Origin: an uncultured Eubacteriales bacterium
GTDB taxonomy: Bacteria; Bacillota; Clostridia; Christensenellales; Aristaeellaceae
Direction of reading: 5' to 3'
Assembly (NCBI GenBank): GCA_902781095.1
Contig: CACZHW010000004.1
Coordinates: 62,001 to 126,000, forward strand
DNA: 64,000 bases
The notes under the pieces are model-generated. The model was not told the DNA's origin, did not search any database, and was given only the letters and a program-made list of their open reading frames with translations. Of the stretch, positions 27,309 to 34,108 are shown piece by piece. Position 1 is the stretch's first letter; each line of letters opens with the position of its first letter. The translations under genes were made by a program, and so were the position numbers.

Positions 27309-27337
27309 AGTATATCATCTAAATTGAAACGTGTCAA
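27309..27337 (-). promoter_or_regulatory. Promoter of the ABC importer operon
   Basis: On the minus strand a perfect TTGACA (27332-27337), 17-base spacer and TATACT (27309-27314), 38 bases from the start codon. Confidence 0.88.
27324..27337. promoter_or_regulatory. Candidate operator over the -35 box of the ABC operon
   Basis: TTGAAAC-GTGTCAA is an imperfect palindrome with a central CG (one mismatched pair), overlapping the -35 box. A related half-site GAAACGTG recurs at 27345-27352. The position suits repression by the divergent LacI-type fusion regulator. Confidence 0.5.
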
Positions 27338-27375
27338 TAATACAGAAACGTGAAATGCCGGCGGAACGAAGCGCT

Positions 27376-27403
27376 TTGAACCGGAGCATTTTTATGCTAT
27401 ACT
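27376..27403 (+). promoter_or_regulatory. Promoter of the fusion regulator gene
   Basis: TTGAAC (27376-27381), 16-base spacer and TATACT (27398-27403), 37 bases upstream of the ATG. Confidence 0.68.
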
Positions 27404-27440
27404 GACAAAAGAGAACATCCGATCCAAAGGGTGGGGTTTT

Positions 27441-29621
27441 ATGGTCACGATCAAGGATATCGCAAAGCAGGCCGGCGTCTCCCAGGGCACGGTTTCCAAC
27501 GTCCTGAACGGCCGCGGAAACGTCTCCAGCGAGAAAATCCGCCTGGTCGAGGAGGCGTGCCGCCTGCTCGATTACATCCCCAACGAGCGCGCCAAGGCGC
27601 TGCGCCGGGGCAGCGGGCGCATGCTGGGCGTCATCGTGCCCCCGCTGGAAGAAAAGCGGCACACCGACTTTTTCGCCGGTTTCCGCGCTTACGCGGAGAG
27701 CCACGGCTACGGCGCCCGCCTCTACGTCCTGCGCAGCGACGACCGGGACGCCGAGGAAGCCGCCCTGCGCGAGGCGCAGAGCGACCGGGTCAGCGGCATC
27801 GCCCTGTTCTCCCGCTGCCGCAGCGCGCAGGCCGCCGCGCCGGACGGGGGCCCTGCCGTCCTGTATGTGGAGCACGCCGTGCCCGGCTGCCGCTACACCA
27901 TCGGCTTTGACACGGCCGAGGCCGGGCGCGCCCTCGCCGGGCAGGTCCTTAAAAAGGGATGCCCCTCCGTGACGCTCGTCTCCGCCAGCCTGCGCTTTGC
28001 GGACGAGGCGGCGTTTGTCCGCGCCTTCACCGCTGCCGCCGAGGCCGGCGGCTGCAGCGTGCACCCCATCGCGACAGACCTGCGGCGCGTCCGCCTCGCG
28101 CTGCTGCAGGCCTGCCAGCAGTACACCGATCCCGTCATCGTCTGCAGCCGGCTGGAACTCGCCCGCGCGGTGCGCGACACCGCGCAGGTCTTTTTGCCGG
28201 AACCGCGGCCCGTCATCTACTGCCTCTCCCCCCTGTTCACCCTGCCGGAGCCCGACTTCATCAAGTACGAGTTCGATTACCGCCTGCTCGGCAACCGTGC
28301 GGCGGGCGACCTGCTGCGCATCCTCGGCGGCGAGGACGTTCCCGCGCAGCGCATCCTGCCCGGCGCTGGGTTCCGCTCCTTCTCGGCGCCCGCCGTCCGC
28401 CTGCCTGCGGGCGGGGCGCTCAACATCGTCACGCTGGACAGCCCCGCCGCGGCCACCCTGCGCAGCATGGCGCGCCTCTACACACAGCAGACCGGCGTTC
28501 CCGTCAACATCACCATCTACTCCTACGACGCCACCAACGAGGTTTACACCGGCCTTAGCCGGGAGTCCGTCTTCGACATCATCCGGCTGGACGTCACCTG
28601 GCTCTCCTGGTTCGCGGACAAGATCCTCGTGCCGCTTTGCGACATAGACCCCGGCGCGGAAGCGCTGCTCCCCACCTTTTTGCGCGGCGCGCCGGAGCGC
28701 TGCTGCCGCGTCGGGCAGACGCTCTACGCCCTGCCGGCCTCGCCCAGCATGCAGATGCTCTTCTACCGCACAGACCTGTTCGAGAGCGCGATCTTCCGCC
28801 GGCTGTACCAGGAGCGCTGCCACGAGGAGCTGCGGGTGCCCCGCACCTTTGACGAGTACGCGCGCATCGCCGAGTTCTTCACCCGCGCGCAGAACCCGGA
28901 TTCCCCCGTCCCCTACGGCGCGACGCTGACCCTGGGCTCCACCGGCGTCACCGGCTCCGAATACCTGTGCCGGCTCTTCGCCCTGCAGGAAAATCTCTAT
29001 GACGGCAGCGGCCGGATCCGGCTGGACAGCGAGGCCGGCATCCTCGCCCTGCAGCAGATGATCCGCCTGAAGGACAGCGTACAGCCCGGAGGAACCGTCT
29101 GGTGGACGGACACGGCCCGCGCCTTCGCACAGGGGGACACGGCCATGGCCATCCTCTACAACAACTTCGCTGCCCCCCTGGTCGGCCATCACTCCCGGGT
29201 GCAGGACAACCTGGGCTACGCCATGGTGCCCGGCGGCAACCCGCAGCTCGGCGGCGGCACGCTGGGCATCTCCAAGCACTCGCACAAAAAAAAGGAAAGC
29301 CTGGCTTTCCTCCGCTGGCTGACCGGCGAACCCGTCGCCTCCGCGGCCGGGCTGCTGTGCGGCGTCGCCCCCAGCATGGCCGCCTACGAAAACTACGACG
29401 TGCTGGGCAGCTATCCCTGGCTGCGGCTGGTCCGCGACCACTTCCGCACGGCCAGGGGGTTCCGCCAGCGGCCGGAGGACAGCCGCCCCTTCAACGAGCG
29501 GCAGTTCATCAGCCTGCTGGGCATCGCCGTCAAAAACGCCCTCAGCGGCGCCATGACGCCGCAGCAGGCCATGCGCAGCGCCCAGGCCCGGTTTGAAGAG
29601 GCGTTCCCGGAGTTCCTGTAA
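27441..29621 (+). CDS. Three-domain LacI regulator fused to a family 1 solute-binding domain
   Basis: Cytosolic protein of 726 residues, about twice the normal LacI length. Residues 1-55 are a LacI helix-turn-helix (VTIKDIAKQAGVSQGTVSNVLNGRGNVSSEKIR). Residues 60-330 are a LacI-type periplasmic-binding-like sensor. From about residue 345 (LNIVTLDSPAAATLRSMARLYTQQTGVPVNI) to the end is a second, unrelated binding fold, homologous to extracellular ABC solute-binding proteins but with no signal peptide. It likely senses the same ligand as the divergent UgpB-like protein and regulates that operon. The fusion is continuous in frame, with no sign of frameshift. Confidence 0.9.
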   Translation: MVTIKDIAKQAGVSQGTVSNVLNGRGNVSSEKIRLVEEACRLLDYIPNERAKALRRGSGRMLGVIVPPLEEKRHTDFFAGFRAYAESHGYGARLYVLRSDDRDAEEAALREAQSDRVSGIALFSRCRSAQAAAPDGGPAVLYVEHAVPGCRYTIGFDTAEAGRALAGQVLKKGCPSVTLVSASLRFADEAAFVRAFTAAAEAGGCSVHPIATDLRRVRLALLQACQQYTDPVIVCSRLELARAVRDTAQVFLPEPRPVIYCLSPLFTLPEPDFIKYEFDYRLLGNRAAGDLLRILGGEDVPAQRILPGAGFRSFSAPAVRLPAGGALNIVTLDSPAAATLRSMARLYTQQTGVPVNITIYSYDATNEVYTGLSRESVFDIIRLDVTWLSWFADKILVPLCDIDPGAEALLPTFLRGAPERCCRVGQTLYALPASPSMQMLFYRTDLFESAIFRRLYQERCHEELRVPRTFDEYARIAEFFTRAQNPDSPVPYGATLTLGSTGVTGSEYLCRLFALQENLYDGSGRIRLDSEAGILALQQMIRLKDSVQPGGTVWWTDTARAFAQGDTAMAILYNNFAAPLVGHHSRVQDNLGYAMVPGGNPQLGGGTLGISKHSHKKKESLAFLRWLTGEPVASAAGLLCGVAPSMAAYENYDVLGSYPWLRLVRDHFRTARGFRQRPEDSRPFNERQFISLLGIAVKNALSGAMTPQQAMRSAQARFEEAFPEFL

Positions 29622-29639
29622 GCCGCGCAGCGGCAATGC

Positions 29640-29670
29640 GCGGGCCCCGCAGATGCGGGGCCCGCTTTTT
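29640..29670 (+). terminator. Terminator of the fusion regulator gene
   Basis: Perfect 11-bp arms GCGGGCCCCGC and GCGGGGCCCGC with an AGAT loop, followed by TTTTT. It lies between two convergent genes and can serve both strands. Confidence 0.9.
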
Positions 29671-29679
29671 ATCTTCAAC

Positions 29680-31197
29680 TCAGTCCGCCGCAAAGAGCGT
29701 TTCGCTCCAGGAGGCCGCGCTGCCCGCGCCGGAGAGATCGCAGGCGGTGGAGTAATCGTTCACCGTGACCGTGTACTCGCTGGTGCCTTCCGCAAGCACC
29801 GCACCGTCCGCGTCAACGATCGATACGGCGTTGCCCGCCGCGTCCCGGATGGTGCCCGCGCACGAGAGGTTGGTCACGGTGCTGTTCCCGGTGACCACCC
29901 ACGTGGAGCCCTCGTCGATGACCAGCGTGCAGCTGCCGTCCCCGCCGGTGCCGGCGCAGCTCTCGTCGTCGATGACTGCGCCCCTGAGCACGCTGCCACC
30001 GGTCACATACAGGTTCAGGGTCGAGATGCTGTCCCAGATGACGTCGCCGTCCATCTCCTGGGCGATGGCCGTGAAGGTGCAGTCCGCGCCGTTTGCGCCC
30101 GTCTGCCCCCAGCCGCGCCGGTTGCTGTTGCCGGTGCAGCGCAGGAAGTATTCGCTGTCCTCCGCCGCCTTGATCTGCACGCCGGAGAGGACGAACTCGC
30201 TCTCCGTGTTGGTGGTGTAGAAGAGGCCGCCGTTTGCGGAGGTCAGGCTGCCGCCCACCATCTCAAAGCGTCCCTCGCCCACCTCGGAATCGCCCGACAT
30301 GCTCTGGTAGAGGATGACCGTCCACGTGTTGTCGTTCTGCTCCTGGTCGGGCATGTCGCCGGACAGGTTGCAGTCGTAGAGGCGCACGGTGTTGAGGCCC
30401 TCCAGGCACAGCGCCTCGGAGCCCGTGGCCGTGAGGTCGGCGCCGTGGATGGTGATGTCCGCCGTGACGTAGACGGCCGGGCTGCCCTGTCCGTTCGACG
30501 TGTAGCTGCCGCCGTCCACCACCAAGGTGCCGCTGCCGCGGTCGGAACGGATCGCGGCCGAGCTGCCGCCTTCAGTCGTCACGGTCAGGTTCTTCGCGTA
30601 CAGCGTGCCGCCGCCCGCCACGTGGATGCCGCCGGAGGTGTCCTGCGCGGTCGAAATCGTCGTGTCCGTCACGACCGCCGTGCCCTCGCCGTAAGCGAAG
30701 ACGCCCGCGCCGCCCCTGGCGTCCGTCACGATCTCGGAATTCGACACGGTAAGCGTGCCGCCCGTCACAAGAAGCGCTGCGCCCACGCCGTAGAAGCTGG
30801 CGCTGTCGCCGCCCGTGCTGTCATCGGAGGTGCGCTTCACGGTGACGTTTTCCAGCGTGACGGAGCCGTCCGTCACCAGCACGGCGTTTTCGTCCGTCCC
30901 GGTCGATTCGAGGGTTTCATCCGTGATGTCCGCGTCCTCCGCGTACGTGTTCACCGCGTCGTAGCTCTCCGGCCGGCTGCTGCCGCCGGGCATACCGCCG
31001 GGGCCGCCCATGCCGTCCGGCGGATTCCCGGGCATTCCATCCGGCGGCGTTCCGCCGGGGCCCTCGCCGGTCCTCTCGGGCGGCTGTCCCATTCCCTCCG
31101 GCATGGCCGGGGGCGCCGATCCTTCCGCCAGGGCGGTAAAGTTTGTCAGCAGCATTGCAAGCGCCGTCAGCAGCGCGAAAATTTTCTTTGTGTTCAT
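29680..31197 (-). CDS. Secreted right-handed beta-helix repeat protein
   Basis: The 505-residue protein has a signal peptide (MNTKKIFALLTALAMLLTNFTALA), then a linker of about 50 residues dominated by Pro, Gly and Met (PEGMG, PPDGMPG, PGGMPGG). From about residue 80 it is built of short imperfect repeats with Thr, Val, Gly and Asp spacing (TDGSVTLENVTVKR, TGGTLTVSNSEIVT, DGGSYTSNGQG) typical of parallel beta-helices that bind or act on polysaccharides. No catalytic motif is recognised. The start at 31197 follows AAAGGAGG; the frame is open further upstream, through the promoter. A shared promoter motif ties it to the protein at 37140. Confidence 0.82.
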   Translation of the reverse strand: MNTKKIFALLTALAMLLTNFTALAEGSAPPAMPEGMGQPPERTGEGPGGTPPDGMPGNPPDGMGGPGGMPGGSSRPESYDAVNTYAEDADITDETLESTGTDENAVLVTDGSVTLENVTVKRTSDDSTGGDSASFYGVGAALLVTGGTLTVSNSEIVTDARGGAGVFAYGEGTAVVTDTTISTAQDTSGGIHVAGGGTLYAKNLTVTTEGGSSAAIRSDRGSGTLVVDGGSYTSNGQGSPAVYVTADITIHGADLTATGSEALCLEGLNTVRLYDCNLSGDMPDQEQNDNTWTVILYQSMSGDSEVGEGRFEMVGGSLTSANGGLFYTTNTESEFVLSGVQIKAAEDSEYFLRCTGNSNRRGWGQTGANGADCTFTAIAQEMDGDVIWDSISTLNLYVTGGSVLRGAVIDDESCAGTGGDGSCTLVIDEGSTWVVTGNSTVTNLSCAGTIRDAAGNAVSIVDADGAVLAEGTSEYTVTVNDYSTACDLSGAGSAASWSETLFAAD

Positions 31198-31227
31198 CAG
31201 GGTGTCCTCCTTTGTTGGAATGGCCGT

Positions 31228-31249
31228 ATTGTACCAGCACATTGTGGCA
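31228..31249 (-). promoter_or_regulatory. Extended -10 promoter with shared TGCCACAAT element (copy A)
   Basis: On the minus strand TGCCACAAT (31241-31249), four bases, TGG, then TACAAT (31228-31233). There is no TTGACA-like -35. The same nonamer at identical spacing lies before the gene at 37140, which suggests an activator site replacing the -35 box. Confidence 0.6.
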
Positions 31250-31300
31250 AAGGTGTGACGGCAGATTGCGGAATTCTCGGCCGATTGGGGCAGGGGTATG

Positions 31301-31334
31301 AAAAAAGCACCTTCGCAGGGTGCGAAAGTGCTTT
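31301..31334 (-). terminator. Terminator of rplJ-rplL
   Basis: Fourteen-base arms with a 3-base loop (one mismatched pair; 31304-31317 with 31321-31334), followed by TTT on the minus strand, directly after the rplL stop. Confidence 0.88.
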
Positions 31335-31350
31335 GTTTGAACAAGCGGAA

Positions 31351-31725
31351 TTACTTGATCTCGACGGTGGCGCCGGCAGCTTCCAGCTTCTTCTTGATCT
31401 CCTCGGCTTCGTCCTTGGAGGCGCCTTCCTTCAGGGTCTTGGGCGCGCCCTCGACCATGTCCTTGGCTTCCTTCAGGCCCAGGCCGGAAACGACCTCGCG
31501 GACGGCCTTGATGACGGCGACCTTCTTGGCGGCGTCAAAGCCGGTGAGCACGACGTCGAACTCGGTCTTCTCCTCGGCAGCAGCGGCCGGGGCAGCTCCG
31601 CCGGCAGCGGCGGCAACGGGGGCAGCGGCGGTAACGCCGAACTTCTCTTCGAGAGCCTTGACGAGCTCGCTCGCCTGGATCAGGGTAAGGTTCTCAATCG
31701 CGGATACGATCTCATTGATTTCCAT
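31351..31725 (-). CDS. rplL: 50S ribosomal protein L7/L12
   Basis: Stalk protein that recruits translational GTPases. The 124 residues comprise an N-terminal dimerisation helix ([20 protein letters not shown]), an Ala-rich hinge ([22 protein letters not shown]) and the C-terminal factor-binding domain ([25 protein letters not shown]). It follows rplJ by 37 bases. A strong terminator follows, so rpoB is not co-transcribed. Confidence 0.98.
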   Translation of the reverse strand: MEINEIVSAIENLTLIQASELVKALEEKFGVTAAAPVAAAAGGAAPAAAAEEKTEFDVVLTGFDAAKKVAVIKAVREVVSGLGLKEAKDMVEGAPKTLKEGASKDEAEEIKKKLEAAGATVEIK

Positions 31726-31762
31726 GATTCTTTCCTCCTGTAATGATTAGGATAATTTCTGA

Positions 31763-32284
31763 TTACTGTTCGCCGGCTTCGGCCTTCTTGTCGGCAATCG
31801 CCTTGATGATGTAGGCCAGCGCGGTCGCCTGGGAATTGAGTGCGCCCATGATCTTGGCGATGAGCTGCTCGCGGGGCAGGATGTCGGCCAGGGCCTTGAT
31901 CTCTTCCACGCTCTGCACAGCGCCGTCCATGTAACCGCCCTTGATGGTGAGGGCGGACACCTTTTTGTCCTTCTCCGCGGCGGCGATGAACTCCTTGACG
32001 AGCTTCGGGCCGGAGATGGGGTCGTTGTTGCTGAAGATGTAGGCGTTGGGGCCCTCCAGGATCTTCTGATCCATCTCGATGCCCTTGTTGGCCATCGCGC
32101 GGCGGACCATGGTGTTCTTCAGCACGCAGTAATCGACACCGGCGGCACGGCACTTCGCGCGCAGGGCCGTGATGGCCTCGACGGTGAGCGCCTTGTACTC
32201 CACGATGGTGATGGACTGCGCCTTCTCGATCTTCTCCTCGATCTCAGCGACGACTGCCTTTTTGGCTTCCAAATTCGCAGACAT
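31763..32284 (-). CDS. rplJ: 50S ribosomal protein L10
   Basis: Stalk base protein that carries the L7/L12 dimers; 173 residues with ITIVEYKALTVEAITALRAKCRAAGVDYCVLKNTMVRRA and a C-terminal helix for L7/L12. The start at 32284 matches the usual SANLEAKKAVVAEIEEK N-terminus and follows AAAGGAGG. It is preceded by an L10-type leader and attenuator. Confidence 0.98.
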   Translation of the reverse strand: MSANLEAKKAVVAEIEEKIEKAQSITIVEYKALTVEAITALRAKCRAAGVDYCVLKNTMVRRAMANKGIEMDQKILEGPNAYIFSNNDPISGPKLVKEFIAAAEKDKKVSALTIKGGYMDGAVQSVEEIKALADILPREQLIAKIMGALNSQATALAYIIKAIADKKAEAGEQ

Positions 32285-32325
32285 TGGTATGTTCCTCCTT
32301 TCCGTACGGATCCGGAAAAGAAAAT

Positions 32326-32344
32326 CCCTGCGCTGGGCGCAGGG
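32326..32344 (-). terminator. Attenuator hairpin in the rplJ leader
   Basis: Perfect 8-bp arms CCCTGCGC and GCGCAGGG with a 3-base loop, followed on the minus strand by ATTTTCTTTT, 42 bases upstream of the rplJ start. It lies downstream of the L10-binding leader and can terminate transcription when L10 is in excess. Confidence 0.85.
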
Positions 32345-32349
32345 ACACA

Positions 32350-32444
32350 ATATCATTTGAGTCTCGCGCCTCGGCCGGCGGTAAACCTTATCGCACTGGG
32401 CGACCGGCTGTCTATGGCACAGATCTTTTCAATTCACAACGGGT
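32350..32444 (-). ncRNA. L10-type ribosomal protein leader
   Basis: Between the promoter and the attenuator, the minus strand carries the sequence blocks of L10 leaders: CCATAGACAGCCGG (32404-32417), and GCCGG followed by CCGAGG (32369-32374). The two pair to form the kink-containing stem that binds the L10(L12)4 complex in other Firmicutes. The arrangement leader, then terminator, then rplJ is the established autoregulatory layout. Confidence 0.78.
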
Positions 32445-32473
32445 ATTATATCCATATCACACGGGCGTGTCAA
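32445..32473 (-). promoter_or_regulatory. Consensus promoter of rplJ-rplL
   Basis: On the minus strand a fully consensus TTGACA (32468-32473), 17-base spacer and TATAAT (32445-32450). The -35 box lies inside the last codons of the upstream membrane-protein gene. Confidence 0.93.
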
Positions 32474-34031
32474 GCAGTTCTTTCAGCGCAGCGGCACTTT
32501 CGTAGCGGTAGACGCTGCCCCAGTCGTCCGCGTGCGCCAGGTGCGCCGCGTCCGCCCAGCGCGGCGCGTTCAGCGCCTCCTCCGGCGAAAGATAGACGAA
32601 CACCTCCCCCTGCGGGTCCTCGGCAAAGTGCCGCTTCTCCTGCAGGTACGCGTTGAGCTTCAGGCTGCGCCAGCCGTCGGAATAGGTCGGCTCCTCCAGC
32701 ACCCAGACCTCCAGCGCGCCGTCCGTCGCCTGCGTCAGGTTCGCACCGTTCCAGAAGGTAGCGTATCCCTGCCGAAGGCCCGCGTCCTGCAGCCAGGCGG
32801 CCGCCTGCTCCTGGTCGGTCGCGCGGTGCGCCAGATCCTCCCGCACGTACACCGCCGCGTTCAGCGCGAAGACGCCCACGAAGATGAGGCCCAGCAGCCG
32901 CACGAGCGGGCGCGGCAGATTTGCGCGGTCAATGCGCCGGTCCAGCACAGCGATCATCGCAAGCAGCCCCGGCAGGTAGTACTGGCAGCCGAAGTTCCCT
33001 GTGGAAAGGTTGACACCGATGCCGCAGAGGGCGGCAAACAGCGCGTATCCGGCCAGGATTCGCGACGGCGTAAACACGCCCTCCTCCTCCCGCAGCGCGG
33101 CTGCAGGAGAAGCGAAGGCGAAGGCCGTTACCGCAAGGGAAAGCAGGCTGAGCAGCCCGCGCAGCGAAAGGAGCCGCGACGCCTCGCGGAAGCCGAAGAA
33201 TTCGACCGCCTCCGTAAACTGATAGGTCAAAATCTCGGCGTCCGGCTCCAGAATGCGTGTAGCGCCGTAGCTGTCAAAGGTGAAAAAGCGCGAGAGCAAA
33301 CGGGTGTTGAGGACGAAGCCTGCCAGCAGCAGCGCGAAGCTGAGCCCGGCCGCCGCCAGCTGCCAAAGCGGCAGGGAGCGCAGCGCCAAGGACAGCTCCT
33401 TCTCCCCGCGCAGCGCGTGCAGCCCTTCCCATACGAGCGCCAGCCCCAGCGGCAGGGCGAACATCATCAGCAGCCGTACGCCCGCCAGACCGCCCCAGAG
33501 GGACAAAGCCGCTATGAGTGCGAGCCGCCGCACGCGCCCCTTCTCCCTGTCCATGCACATGAGCAGGCCCAGCAGCAGAAAGATGATGCCGAGGAAGACC
33601 GAATAGTAGCAGCCGTATACCGAAAACTCGGCATAGACGCGGGTAAAGGGCAGCGCCAGCACCGCGGCGGCGTAAAGCCCGCCCGCGGCGAGGCCGCACG
33701 ATCGCGCCATGTACAGGAAGCAGGCCAGCGTCAGGGCCAGCATCACCGAAACCGCGAAGACGCGGGCTGCGTGCCACGAGGAAAACAGCGCAAGCCCCAG
33801 CTGGTAGAGGGGCACGGGGCTGACCACGCGCAGCTCGCTGGAGTAATACCAGCTGTCCGTGACGAGGCGGCCCTCCCGGTTCAAAAGGTCGGAGAGCACC
33901 ATCTCACTGGCCAGGTCCGCGTCCGGGTAATGCCTGCCCAGGCGCGCATACGCGGCCACGCTCGTGGCGAAGGCCAGAATCAGCAGCGCGGCGGGCAGCA
34001 GCCTTCCGCGGTTTTTTCCGTCGTTTCTCAT
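32457..34031 (-). CDS. Multi-spanning membrane protein, possibly a GT-C glycosyltransferase
   Basis: The 524-residue protein has an N-terminal anchor, about ten further hydrophobic segments and a soluble C-terminal domain of about 120 residues from residue 405. An acidic cluster, HYPDADLASEMVLSDLL (about residues 34-50), lies in the first extracellular loop, where GT-C lipid-sugar-dependent glycosyltransferases keep their catalytic Asp. That resemblance is the only functional hint; no family is firmly recognised. It lies 77 bases after glutamine synthetase and its last codons contain the rplJ -35 box. Confidence 0.6.
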   Translation of the reverse strand: MRNDGKNRGRLLPAALLILAFATSVAAYARLGRHYPDADLASEMVLSDLLNREGRLVTDSWYYSSELRVVSPVPLYQLGLALFSSWHAARVFAVSVMLALTLACFLYMARSCGLAAGGLYAAAVLALPFTRVYAEFSVYGCYYSVFLGIIFLLLGLLMCMDREKGRVRRLALIAALSLWGGLAGVRLLMMFALPLGLALVWEGLHALRGEKELSLALRSLPLWQLAAAGLSFALLLAGFVLNTRLLSRFFTFDSYGATRILEPDAEILTYQFTEAVEFFGFREASRLLSLRGLLSLLSLAVTAFAFASPAAALREEEGVFTPSRILAGYALFAALCGIGVNLSTGNFGCQYYLPGLLAMIAVLDRRIDRANLPRPLVRLLGLIFVGVFALNAAVYVREDLAHRATDQEQAAAWLQDAGLRQGYATFWNGANLTQATDGALEVWVLEEPTYSDGWRSLKLNAYLQEKRHFAEDPQGEVFVYLSPEEALNAPRWADAAHLAHADDWGSVYRYESAAALKELLDTPV

Positions 34032-34073
34032 GTCGTACAGCTTTCCCCCGGTCCGTCAATCGGGTTTACAGCA

Positions 34074-34098
34074 CGGCTCTCCCGCAAGGGGAGAGCCG
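34074..34098 (-). terminator. Hairpin after glutamine synthetase
   Basis: Perfect 10-bp GC-rich arms (CGGCTCTCCC and GGGAGAGCCG) with a short loop, 11 bases after the glutamine synthetase stop. No T-run follows on the minus strand, so it may be a weak or partial terminator. Confidence 0.5.
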
Positions 34099-34108
34099 GT
34101 CTTTTCCG

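Noticed and set aside
27315..29693. 792-codon minus-strand open frame opposite the fusion regulator
   Set aside because: Antisense shadow; the plus-strand frame has recognisable LacI and binding-protein motifs, and the minus frame would cross the terminator and promoters.
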